From JAGOCV01 sp049445855 (lineage in GTDB: Bacteria > Pseudomonadota > Gammaproteobacteria > Burkholderiales > Burkholderiaceae_C): DNA of 64,000 bases. The notes under the pieces are model-generated. The model had not been told where the DNA came from. It worked only from the letters and a program-made list of their open reading frames with translations, and made no database searches. This document shows positions 23,690 through 31,326 of this stretch, piece after piece; positions within the stretch are counted from its first letter, which is position 1; each line of letters starts with the position of its first letter. The stretch spans positions 226,160 to 290,159 of the forward strand of contig NZ_JBMSDV010000006.1 of the NCBI RefSeq assembly GCF_049445855.1, read 5' to 3'. Both the position numbers and the translations under genes were made by a program.

Positions 23690-24059
23690 GGGTGTCGAAA
23701 TGGCACAGCGTGCCCCACAGTTCGCCGTCATTGCCGAGGATGGGTACGCCCGAGTACGACAGGACCACGCCCTTGTACTTGTGCCCGTCGAGGCGCCCGT
23801 CCACGCCCGAATCCTCGGTCCTGAACGACCCGTCGCGCAGCACGAACTGGCAGAAAGAGTCACCCAAGGGCACTTCCATCAGATCGCCGGGCAATACTTC
23901 TCCGGCCTTGTCATGCAGCCCGGCGCTGATCAACAAACCGCTTTTGAGCTGATAGATGCCCGTGTAGCGGTGCGGGACCGGCGCATTCAGATATTGCAAT
24001 GCGGCGGCCACGCCACCTTGGCGCAGGGCTTTCCTGAAATTGTCGATTTCGAAGGGCAT
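23610..24059 (-). CDS. GAF-domain protein
   Basis: 149 residues, a single GAF domain that would bind a small ligand or sense redox state. The motif VPILGNDGELWGTLCHFDTL is the core strand set, and the N-terminal helix reads EIDNFRKALRQGGVAAALQ. No output domain is attached. It resembles the second GAF protein at 52543-53151, which shares PI(V/L)..DG..(W/Y)GTLC. It overlaps mscS tail-to-tail by 80 bp. Divergent from yihY across a short region with two inverted repeats. Confidence 0.75.
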   Translation of the reverse strand: MPFEIDNFRKALRQGGVAAALQYLNAPVPHRYTGIYQLKSGLLISAGLHDKAGEVLPGDLMEVPLGDSFCQFVLRDGSFRTEDSGVDGRLDGHKYKGVVLSYSGVPILGNDGELWGTLCHFDTLNRRISDDEYEFLRKSARYLPEFLPK

Positions 24060-24071
24060 GTCAGTGCGCGA

Positions 24072-24123
24072 TTGTAAAAACAATATTACAAGCAGCCGGG
24101 TTGTACACCATGTCTTTTGACAT
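24072..24123. promoter_or_regulatory. Two inverted repeats between GAF gene and yihY
   Basis: TTGTAA (24072-24077) and TTACAA (24086-24091) form one inverted repeat, 13 bp from the GAF start; ATGTC (24110-24114) and GACAT (24119-24123) form another. They could be operators for either divergent gene. No regulator family is assigned. Confidence 0.35.
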
Positions 24124-24183
24124 ACCCCTGCAGGACACCAAGCCTCGGAAAGTGCCGGGTTGGGCTAGCATGCCGGACAACCC

Positions 24184-25134
24184 ATGATGAAACGCGCACT
24201 GAACCTCCTGAAGAAAGCCTGGGACGTCATCGATCACACCCCGGTGATCGGTGTACTGATTGCCGCCTTCCGAAACTACATCTTCCACCAGAGTGCCAAC
24301 CAGGCCGGGAGCATGGCGTTCTCGTCGGTGCTGGCCATGTTTCCGTTGCTGATCCTCGTGTCGGCCACGGCGGCCTACATGGGCCAGCCCGGTGACGCCG
24401 CAGCGCTGGCCGGCCGCGTTCTCGAATATGCGCCGAAGCTGGTGCGGGACGCCATGCAGCCCGTGGTGAAGCAGGTGCTGGCCCAGCGCAACCAGGCGCT
24501 GCTGGCCATCGGTTTCCTCGTCACGCTGTGGACGGCCTCTTCGGGCATGCAAGCGGTGCGCACGGCGCTGAACCGCTCCTACGGCATCGGGCGAGGCATG
24601 TCTTTCTGGCAGGCACGCATCAAGGTGACGCTCTTCACCGTGGTCGTGGGCGGTGCGATTGTCGTGACCTTCAGTTCGGTGATCATCATGCCGTACCTCT
24701 GGCAACTGCTGGAAGCGCAAGGTGCCGGTGCCGATGCGCCCTGGGTACGCGATGCGGTGCGCTATGCCATCGCGTACCTTGCGTTGGTGGTGCTTTATGC
24801 ACTCATGTATGCGTGGCTGCCGGACATCCGCCAGCGCATCGGCACGGTGATCCCCGGCGCGCTGGTGGGCGCGGCGCTGTGGGTCGGCGCAGCCGCCCTG
24901 CTTTCCTACACGTTGCGCACGGCGGGCAAGCTGGCGCTGATCTATGGCGGCTTCGCGGGTGTGGTGGCGACGCTGGTGTTCCTCTATATCAGCGCATCGA
25001 CGCTGATCTACGGTGCCGAGGTGAACGCGGTCATCCGCGAGCGGAAGAAGAAAAAAGAGGACGAGACAAACGCTGCCAGTCCCGCAGGGCAGGACGCGGT
25101 CAATGCGCCGTCAGCGCAAACATCTCGGCAATAG
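24184..25134 (+). CDS. YihY/BrkB family inner-membrane protein
   Basis: 316 residues with about six transmembrane helices. Family features: the entry motif NQAGSMAFSSVLAMFPLLIL, LLAIGFLVTLWTASSGMQAV, and the last helix LALIYGGFAGVVATLVFLYI followed by YGAEVNAVIRERKKKK. The family was once called RNase BN and BrkB; its function is unsettled, with envelope or transport roles proposed. The charged tail (280-316) is cytoplasmic. It overlaps the convergent L,D-transpeptidase gene by 35 bp. Confidence 0.88.
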   Translation: MMKRALNLLKKAWDVIDHTPVIGVLIAAFRNYIFHQSANQAGSMAFSSVLAMFPLLILVSATAAYMGQPGDAAALAGRVLEYAPKLVRDAMQPVVKQVLAQRNQALLAIGFLVTLWTASSGMQAVRTALNRSYGIGRGMSFWQARIKVTLFTVVVGGAIVVTFSSVIIMPYLWQLLEAQGAGADAPWVRDAVRYAIAYLALVVLYALMYAWLPDIRQRIGTVIPGALVGAALWVGAAALLSYTLRTAGKLALIYGGFAGVVATLVFLYISASTLIYGAEVNAVIRERKKKKEDETNAASPAGQDAVNAPSAQTSRQ

Positions 25135-25708
25135 ACCCGGACTCCGGCAGCACGTACACCAGGGCCTTGCGTTGCCCCAGCATCGGGTACACCACCTGTT
25201 CGTAGAACTGCACGGACACCACCACGCAGCCCAGGCTGATGCGGTTGTCATCCGGCGTGGCTGACGCCAGGCGCTCCTCGCGACGTTCGCGCGCGGCCGA
25301 CGGGCGCATGCGATGGATGGCGAAGGCGCTGCCGTAGTCCACCCAGACGACATGCTCACCCTTGAGATTGCGGCCGGGTTCGGAAACGAAACGGCCGGCC
25401 GGCGTGGTGCGATCGTCAACGGCCAAGCCGGTCTGCACGCGTTGCGCAACACCGGGAGCCGACACATCACCGGGCGCGATCCCGAGCAAGGCAGGCGTGG
25501 TGGCAACCAGGTGGCCATCGGCTGTGTAGACATTGAGTGTGGCGCCGCGTTTGTCGACGATGGCGAATGGTTGGCCCGCGTTGTCCGAGGACGCGACGAC
25601 GAGGCGCACGAGTTCCTGCACCACCGATTGCTGCGCCGTGACAGCACCCACGCCGCCCGCAAGCAACGCGCCCAGCAGCAGGGCGCGCACCCAACCTGAC
25701 TTCCGCAT
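25100..25708 (-). CDS. Exported L,D-transpeptidase-like protein (variant active site)
   Basis: 202 residues with a signal peptide (1-26, GGVGAVTAQQ). The YkuD-like fold is visible: RTTPAGRFVSEPGRN, the catalytic histidine H132 in AIHRM and the cysteine C161 in RISLGCVVV. The residue pair after Cys, normally an Arg or Asn in SxGC(I/V)(R/N), is V-V here, so activity may be altered. It would act on peptidoglycan stem peptides in the periplasm. A paralogue with a more standard GCIN motif lies 640 bp upstream (26349-27176). Confidence 0.8.
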   Translation of the reverse strand: MRKSGWVRALLLGALLAGGVGAVTAQQSVVQELVRLVVASSDNAGQPFAIVDKRGATLNVYTADGHLVATTPALLGIAPGDVSAPGVAQRVQTGLAVDDRTTPAGRFVSEPGRNLKGEHVVWVDYGSAFAIHRMRPSAARERREERLASATPDDNRISLGCVVVSVQFYEQVVYPMLGQRKALVYVLPESGSIAEMFALTAH

Positions 25709-25850
25709 TTCGCCCGATCCCCTTGTGTGTCGTGCCGACGTTACGACTCATGCGGCACGCTGTACGGAACATGGTACGGGGAGGCCTTCGCGATTTCAAC
25801 GACTGATACAAATCGGGTGTTGGTACGAAGAAACAGATCAGCGAGCAGGC

Positions 25851-25879
25851 AAAAAAAACCGGGCAGATGCCCGGTTTTC
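25851..25879 (-). terminator. Rho-independent terminator after the small exported protein
   Basis: Stem AAACCGGGCA / TGCCCGGTTT with a 2-nt loop region; on the minus strand it ends in a run of eight T, 17 nt beyond the stop of the 25897-26184 gene. Confidence 0.88.
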
Positions 25880-25896
25880 TTCAATCCCGAGGGGGA

Positions 25897-26184
25897 TCAG
25901 TTACGGTCGGCCTGGGCCGGACGTTCCACAGGAGCGTTGTTGATGTCGGGCGAAGCGGCCGGCGACGTCATCGTGTCCGAACGCTGTTGCATCGTGCCTT
26001 CATTGGTCGGCGTGCCCGTGGTGCCCATCGGGGTGTTCTGCGGGCTTTGCTGGCCAGCAGCCGTGGCCGGGTTGGCAGGTGCCGTGCTGGGCGGGTTGCC
26101 CTGGGCGATGGCGAGGCCACCACCTGCGAATGCAATGGCAACGGCACCGGCGATCAGGCCTTGGCTGAGCTTGGTCTTCATCAT
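25897..26184 (-). CDS. Small exported Pro/Thr-rich protein
   Basis: 95 residues. A clear signal peptide (KLSQGLIAGAVAIAFAGGG, cleavage near AIAQG) is followed by a low-complexity Pro, Thr, Gln and Asn-rich region with no domain. A strong Shine-Dalgarno AAGGAG lies 7 nt upstream and a terminator follows, so it is well supported as a monocistronic gene. It sits between two L,D-transpeptidase genes, suggesting an envelope role. Family not recognised. Confidence 0.7.
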   Translation of the reverse strand: MMKTKLSQGLIAGAVAIAFAGGGLAIAQGNPPSTAPANPATAAGQQSPQNTPMGTTGTPTNEGTMQQRSDTMTSPAASPDINNAPVERPAQADRN

Positions 26185-26348
26185 TTCGAATCTCCTTGGC
26201 TTTGGATGGCTGGGCCATCGGTTGGTTGAGCGCCGGATCCTTCATGTTTCCGGCTGGTTCAATGATGCTTGTGCGGGTCAGGTTTCCGGGTCGGTGATGA
26301 GCGCTACGTCGTGTCGTCCATGCACCTACACCGATACAACCGGCTACA

Positions 26349-27176
26349 TCACAACGTCGATGCGGTGCCGGACGAAGCAGCCACACGCATGCTGCGCGGC
26401 ACCGAGTCCACCTGCGCAAACACTTCGTCCAGCGTCTTCACTTCCGGCAGCACGTAGACGATGCCGTAGCGCTTGTCGAAAGCCGGCTTGAGCACGCCCT
26501 CATAGAACGCCACCGGCATGTTGATGCAGCCGAACGAGATGCGGTTGTCCTCGATGGTGGGCGACGCCAGCCGCTCCAGCCGCTTCTCCGCCGGATTGGT
26601 GGCGCGCACGCGATGCATCGAGACTGCGGCGTCGTAGTCCACCCACACCACATCTTCGCCCAGCGTATTGCGCCCTGGCTCGCCGACGAAGCGGCCGGCC
26701 GGGGTCGTGCGCTCGTGGGGCTTCACCTGCTCGATCGCGCGCTGCCCGATGCCGTCGACCGAATCGTCGCCAGGCGCGTAGCCCAGCAGCACGGGCGACG
26801 CACCGACGAGCTTCGCATCCGGACCGAACACGAAGACCTTCGCGTTCTTCTTGTCGAGGATGACGAAGTGCAGGCGTTGGTGATCACCGCTGTAGGCCAC
26901 CCACTGGGCGAGGCGACGCGCATCGATGGAAGCCTCTTCGTTGCCGAAATCGACCTTCACCGGCTCCCACGCAGGAGCCTGCACCGTGGATGCCTTAAAT
27001 GCCGCGGATGCCACAGCCGGTGGGTCCGTCGGCATCAGGCGCTTGCCGGTGAAGGCCAGCGCCGCAGCCAGGACGACGCCACCAATGACCACACCCGCAA
27101 CAACGGCCACCGCCGTTGAGCGGAAGCCATTGTTGCGGGTGGGTTCGTTGCTGTCTGTCTGCGTCTCGGTCGACAT
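26349..27176 (-). CDS. Membrane-anchored L,D-transpeptidase-like protein
   Basis: 275 residues. An N-terminal membrane anchor at about 20-44 (AVAVVAGVVIGGVVLAAALAF) puts the catalytic domain in the periplasm. YkuD-like motifs: RTTPAGRFVGEPGRN, the histidine in VSMHRVRA, and NRISFGCINM with catalytic C217. The shared blocks show it is a paralogue of the 25100-25708 protein. The start ATG overlaps the stop of a 24-codon upstream gene (TGATG), so the two are translationally coupled. Role: cross-linking or remodelling peptidoglycan, or anchoring proteins to it. Confidence 0.85.
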   Translation of the reverse strand: MSTETQTDSNEPTRNNGFRSTAVAVVAGVVIGGVVLAAALAFTGKRLMPTDPPAVASAAFKASTVQAPAWEPVKVDFGNEEASIDARRLAQWVAYSGDHQRLHFVILDKKNAKVFVFGPDAKLVGASPVLLGYAPGDDSVDGIGQRAIEQVKPHERTTPAGRFVGEPGRNTLGEDVVWVDYDAAVSMHRVRATNPAEKRLERLASPTIEDNRISFGCINMPVAFYEGVLKPAFDKRYGIVYVLPEVKTLDEVFAQVDSVPRSMRVAASSGTASTL

Positions 27177-27250
27177 CAGAGCACGCCGAACAGCATCAGC
27201 AGCAGGACGACGGAGAGGGGAACGCCGAGAAGCCAGAGAATGATGGGCAT
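27176..27250 (-). CDS. 24-residue single-span membrane peptide
   Basis: MPIILWLLGVPLSVVLLLMLFGVL is too long to quote whole: it starts MPIILWLLGVPL and ends LMLFGVL, one hydrophobic helix with no charged residue. A near-perfect Shine-Dalgarno AAAGGAG sits 7 nt before the ATG at 27250, and its TGA overlaps the transpeptidase start (TGATG). This is strong evidence of translation despite the size. Likely a small inner-membrane protein that may interact with, or just couple expression of, the transpeptidase. Confidence 0.65.
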   Translation of the reverse strand: MPIILWLLGVPLSVVLLLMLFGVL

Positions 27251-27381
27251 GTTGAACTCCTTTGCTTGGGTTGATTGATCGGGTTGATGAATCGGTAGGT
27301 GAACCTTATCAACCCCGCGTCGCGTACGGCGTGCGCTTGTGCCGCCTCGTGCAGTAGGCCCATACCTACGATTGCCCCTAC

Positions 27382-28455
27382 CTACGATTGCGACTGGGTC
27401 TGAAGGAATGCGAGCAGACCGCACTCCGGCTGGCGCAGGCCCGCTCGCCGCGGCCACGCACCGAGCGCCGCGATTTCGTCGCGCGCCGCGTCGGGATCGC
27501 GCGCAGCACGGATCGCCAGGTCGATGACCGCTGGGTGCACATATGACCGGCGGCACACCGCCGGCGTATTGCCCAGGGCAAGCGATACCTGTCCCAGCAT
27601 GCGCTTGAGCGTGAAGCGCTCGCCATCGTTGCCAAGTGCACGCACCACGGTGGCAAACGCCAGCACGCTTGCGTGCCAGGTGCGGAAATCCTTGGCCGAT
27701 ACTTCTGCGCCCGCAATCTGCTTGAGATGGTCGTTCACCTCCGCCGACCCGATGCAGTGCGGCGCCCCCTCCTCATCCAAGTAGCGGAACAGGCACTTGC
27801 CGGGCAAGGTGAGGCAATGACGGAGCACGCGGGAGACACGTGGATCACGCACGCGCAGGTGATGCTCGACGCCGCTCTTGCCCTTGAACGCGAGCTCGAT
27901 GCGATCGTCGCTCACCCGCACGTGGTGGTCACACAGCGTCGTCAGGCCATACGATCCGTTGTCGCGCGCGTACTGGTCATTGCCGATGCGCCCGAGCGTC
28001 GTGTCGAGCATGCGCACCACGGCCGCAAGCAGCAAGGGCCGGTCATGGTCCGGCTGCGCAAGCGCCCGCGTCACGCTGCGGCGGATGCGCGGCAGGCGCT
28101 GCGCAAAATCGGCCAGCCGCTCGAATTTCTCCTGGTCGCGTCCTTCGCGCCATGCCTCGTGGTAACGATATTGCTTGCGGCCTCGCGCATCGAGGCCGGT
28201 CGCCTGCAGATGCCCGTTGGGACGCGGGCAGATCCACACGTCGCGGTAGGCCGGTGGGATCGCCAGCCGCCGGATGCGCGCAAGCTCGCGCTCGTCCTTC
28301 ACCGGCCTGCCGTCGGCTCGCCGGTAAGTGAAGCCCTTGCCCCGGCGCAGGCGCGCGATGCCGGGCCTCGCATCGGTGGTGTAGACGAGCCCTTCAGGAA
28401 CCGCCACCGCGACGGCGGCGATGGGCGTGGTGACAGTGATGGTGTCTCTGGACAT
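27382..28455 (-). CDS. DNA topoisomerase IB (bacterial/poxvirus type)
   Basis: 357-residue type IB topoisomerase relaxing supercoils through a 3'-phosphotyrosine. The N-terminal domain (1-100) includes YTTDARPGIARLRRGKGFTY and IPPAYRDVWICPRPNGHLQA; the catalytic domain includes RIGNDQYARDNGSYGLTTL, the Lys of FKGKSG, and FRTWHAS, with nucleophile Y305 in RRSYVHPAVID. The ATG at 28455 was chosen because the upstream extension lacks similarity. Third gene behind PPK2 and a hybrid kinase on the same strand, 69 bp after the kinase. Confidence 0.93.
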   Translation of the reverse strand: MSRDTITVTTPIAAVAVAVPEGLVYTTDARPGIARLRRGKGFTYRRADGRPVKDERELARIRRLAIPPAYRDVWICPRPNGHLQATGLDARGRKQYRYHEAWREGRDQEKFERLADFAQRLPRIRRSVTRALAQPDHDRPLLLAAVVRMLDTTLGRIGNDQYARDNGSYGLTTLCDHHVRVSDDRIELAFKGKSGVEHHLRVRDPRVSRVLRHCLTLPGKCLFRYLDEEGAPHCIGSAEVNDHLKQIAGAEVSAKDFRTWHASVLAFATVVRALGNDGERFTLKRMLGQVSLALGNTPAVCRRSYVHPAVIDLAIRAARDPDAARDEIAALGAWPRRAGLRQPECGLLAFLQTQSQS

Positions 28456-28524
28456 GGCCGCAATGTCCCGCAGCGGCCATTTGCGCACCGCCAGCAAGCG
28501 CCGGATGATCCTGTCGGACGACGC

Positions 28525-30390
28525 CTAACCCGCAATGAACTGGTTGCGCACCAGCAATCCCTGCAGCCATGCAAGGTCGAGCGGTTTGAGCGTGCGTTCG
28601 TCGAATCCGCTGAAATCCGCGCGCCCTGCCTTCTCGTCCTCAGCGCCGTAGCCCGACACGGCCACCCCGAACACGCGCCCGCAACCGGGCAATGCGCGGA
28701 TGCGCGACAGCACTTGGGCGCCGGACATCTTCGGCATGTTGAGATCGAGGAATACCACCGCCGGATGTTCACGCGCCGCGATGACCAGCGCCGACTCCCC
28801 GTCGTAGGCCGTGCTGACGCGCATGCCGAGCAAGCGCAACAGCTCCGACATGCTGTCTGCCGAATCGCGGTTGTCGTCGACAACGAGTGCGCGTTGCTCC
28901 ATGCCCGATGCATCGACCTTGCCGGCCATGGACGCACCCGGCAGTTCGAAAGAAAAGACGCTGCCACGCCCCACCCCGTCGCTGGACGCACGGATCGTGC
29001 CGCCGTGCATTTCCACCAGCGAACGCGCAAGCGCAAGACCGATGCCCAGCCCGCCTTCGCGGCTGGTAGTGGCCTCCTCGCCCTGAGCGAACAACTCGAA
29101 CAGACGTTCGGCGTCCTTCTGCGCGAAGCCCTCGCCGTCATCACGCACCTGAACCCGCAGCGTTTCACCCTCCACGCCGGCCTTCAGTTCGATGTGGCCG
29201 CCCGGGGGTGTGAACTTCGCCGCGTTGCCCAGCAGGTTCTGCAGTACCTGTGCAAGGCGCGTGGCGTCGGCGTTCACCTGGATTTCATCTTCCGGCATGT
29301 CGAGCACGAAAGTGTGCGAACGCGCCTCCATCGCCGGGCGGACGGTCTCCGCCGCGCGCGCGACGACGTCGCTGAACGAAATGCGATCGAGCCGCACGCG
29401 GATCTTCCCGCTGGTCAGGCGGCCGGCGTCCAGCAGGTCGTCCACCAGCCGTGTCATGTGGGTGAGCTGGCGGTCGATCATGTCGCGGCTGGAACGCAGC
29501 GACGGGCTGGGGGCTGCCTCCATCTGCAGGATGGACACCGCGTTGCGGATCGGCGCGAGCGGATTGCGCAGCTCGTGCGCGAGCATGGCCAGGAACTCGT
29601 TCATGCGCTGCGACGAATGCTCCAGCTCACGCAGGCGCAGCCGCTCCGTCATGTCGCGCGTGACCTTCGCGAAGCCCCGCAGCCCGCCGTCCGGACCGTG
29701 GATGGGCGTCATCACGATGTTGGCCCAGAACGCGGAGCCGTCCTTGCGCAGACGCCAGCCTTCTTCTTCGGTGCGGCCAAGGGTCAGCGCATCGGTGAGT
29801 TCCTGCTGCGGCAGGCCGCGCGCGATGTCTTCGTTCCGGAAGAACATGCCGTAGTGCCGGCCCACCACTTCCTCGGACCTGTAGCCCTTGATCAGTTCCG
29901 CGCCGCGGTTCCAGCTCTGGATGATGCCGGACGGGTCGAGCATGTAGATCGCATAGTCGCGCACGCCGTCGACCAGCAGCCGGAAGCGCTCCTCGCTCTC
30001 GCGCATGGCTTCCTCATGGAGGCGGCGCTCGGTGAGATCGCGCGTGACCTTGCCGAAACCGGTGAGCTCGCCCTGCGGCGTCTTCAGTGCGGTGATGAGC
30101 ACGCTGGCCCAGAAGCGGCTGCCGTCCTTGCGCACGCGCCAGCCCTCCTCCTCGTAGCGGCCGATCTGCGCAGCGCGCTTGAGCTCTTCGTCCGGCCAGC
30201 GGATGAGGCGCGACTCCTCGGGATAGAAAAGCGAGAAATGCTGGCCGATGACTTCTTCGGCCGAATAGCCCTTGATGCGCTGCGCGCCCAGGTTCCACGA
30301 GCTCACGATGCCACCAGGGTCTAGCATGAAGATGCCGTAGTCCTGCACGGCTTCGACGAGTGCACGGAAACGGTCGGGGGAATCATTCAT
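28525..30390 (-). CDS. PAS-PAS hybrid sensor histidine kinase with C-terminal receiver
   Basis: 621 residues, no membrane segment, so a cytoplasmic sensor. Two tandem PAS domains (about 8-120 and 136-250) are recent duplicates: both contain RFR.LV..V.DY.I.MLDP.G and EEEGWR.RKDGS.FWA. Then HisKA with H272 in FLAMLAHELRNPLAP, an HATPase domain (NLLGNAAKFTPPGG, GEGFAQKDAERLFELF) and a receiver (from 501, ALVVDDNRDS, phospho-acceptor D549 in FLDLNMPK). The start at 30390 overlaps the PPK2 stop (ATGA), so kinase and PPK2 are coupled. Input signal and partner unknown. Confidence 0.92.
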   Translation of the reverse strand: MNDSPDRFRALVEAVQDYGIFMLDPGGIVSSWNLGAQRIKGYSAEEVIGQHFSLFYPEESRLIRWPDEELKRAAQIGRYEEEGWRVRKDGSRFWASVLITALKTPQGELTGFGKVTRDLTERRLHEEAMRESEERFRLLVDGVRDYAIYMLDPSGIIQSWNRGAELIKGYRSEEVVGRHYGMFFRNEDIARGLPQQELTDALTLGRTEEEGWRLRKDGSAFWANIVMTPIHGPDGGLRGFAKVTRDMTERLRLRELEHSSQRMNEFLAMLAHELRNPLAPIRNAVSILQMEAAPSPSLRSSRDMIDRQLTHMTRLVDDLLDAGRLTSGKIRVRLDRISFSDVVARAAETVRPAMEARSHTFVLDMPEDEIQVNADATRLAQVLQNLLGNAAKFTPPGGHIELKAGVEGETLRVQVRDDGEGFAQKDAERLFELFAQGEEATTSREGGLGIGLALARSLVEMHGGTIRASSDGVGRGSVFSFELPGASMAGKVDASGMEQRALVVDDNRDSADSMSELLRLLGMRVSTAYDGESALVIAAREHPAVVFLDLNMPKMSGAQVLSRIRALPGCGRVFGVAVSGYGAEDEKAGRADFSGFDERTLKPLDLAWLQGLLVRNQFIAG

Positions 30391-31229
30391 TTGAGCTTCA
30401 CCCCCTTCATCGCCGGGTCGGCAGGCGGATAGCGCAGCTTCAGCCCCACCAGCGCCTCCTTCATGGCGGTGGCAATCATCAGGTTGCGATGTGTCTTGGA
30501 ATCGGCGGGCACGATGGTCCAAGGCGCCCACGGCGTGCCCGTTGCGGCGACGGCGTCGCGGTAAGCGGACTGGTAGGCCTTCCAGTGCTTGCGCGTCTCG
30601 ATGTCCCCACCTTCGAACTTCCACATCTTCGTCGGGTCGTCCAGCCGCGCCTGCAAGCGCTTGCGCTGTTCGTCCTTCGAGATCAGCAGCAGGAACTTCA
30701 GCACCAGCGTGCCGTTCCCGGTGAGCATGCGCTCGAAGTCGTTGATCTGCGCATAGCGCTGCAGCTTCTGCTCTTTCGTGATCTGCCCGTTGACCACGGG
30801 CACGAGCACGTCCTCGTACTGGCTGCGATTGAAGATGACGATCTCGCCATCGCCCGGCACCTGCTGGTGGATGCGCCAGAGATAGTCGTGCGCGCGCTCA
30901 TGAAGCGTCGGGGCTTTCCAGCCGATGGTGCGCACGCCCAGCGCGCTCATCTGCCCGAACACGCCGCGGATCGTCCCGTCCTTGCCCGAGGTGTCGGTCC
31001 CCTGCAGGATCACCAGCACCTTGAAGCGGCGGTCCGCCCAGAGCAGGTCCTGCAGACCGTCGAGATCCTTCGCGAGCGACTCGACCATCGCCTTGTCGGC
31101 CACCTTGTCGCCGCTGGAGAACGGTGTCGCGCCCGGGTCGATGGCGTAGAGGTCGAACGGTTTCGCGCGTTTGTCGAGTGCGGTGCGATGCTGGAAACCC
31201 GCGAGACCGGGAGCTGATTTCGTTGCCAT
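30387..31229 (-). CDS. Polyphosphate kinase 2 family protein (PPK2)
   Basis: 280 residues. It transfers phosphate between polyphosphate and nucleotides. Walker A GTDTSGKDGT (residues 77-86), FNRSQYEDVLVPVV as the Walker B/DRS-like region, a lid with KDEQRKRLQARLDDPTKMWK, and FNRSQYED in place of the FDRSWYNR of some classes. Length matches single-domain PPK2. The ATG at 31229 (MATKSAPG) starts the homologous region; the frame extends upstream without family likeness. First gene of a coupled PPK2-hybrid kinase-topoisomerase IB run. Subclass (AMP, ADP or NMP acceptor) cannot be settled by eye. Confidence 0.9.
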   Translation of the reverse strand: MATKSAPGLAGFQHRTALDKRAKPFDLYAIDPGATPFSSGDKVADKAMVESLAKDLDGLQDLLWADRRFKVLVILQGTDTSGKDGTIRGVFGQMSALGVRTIGWKAPTLHERAHDYLWRIHQQVPGDGEIVIFNRSQYEDVLVPVVNGQITKEQKLQRYAQINDFERMLTGNGTLVLKFLLLISKDEQRKRLQARLDDPTKMWKFEGGDIETRKHWKAYQSAYRDAVAATGTPWAPWTIVPADSKTHRNLMIATAMKEALVGLKLRYPPADPAMKGVKLK

Positions 31230-31326
31230 GTGCGAAGCGCCAATGAATGGTGTGGCCCCCAGTCTAAGCGCCCGAAGATGGCGTCGCAGCCTGGGTATAA
31301 CCTCGGGAAAAGCCAAAGGAGACAAC

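Noticed and set aside
27673..30324. 883-codon open frame on the plus strand
   Set aside because: Antisense to topoisomerase IB and the hybrid kinase; no recognisable domain and biased His/Arg/Ala composition.
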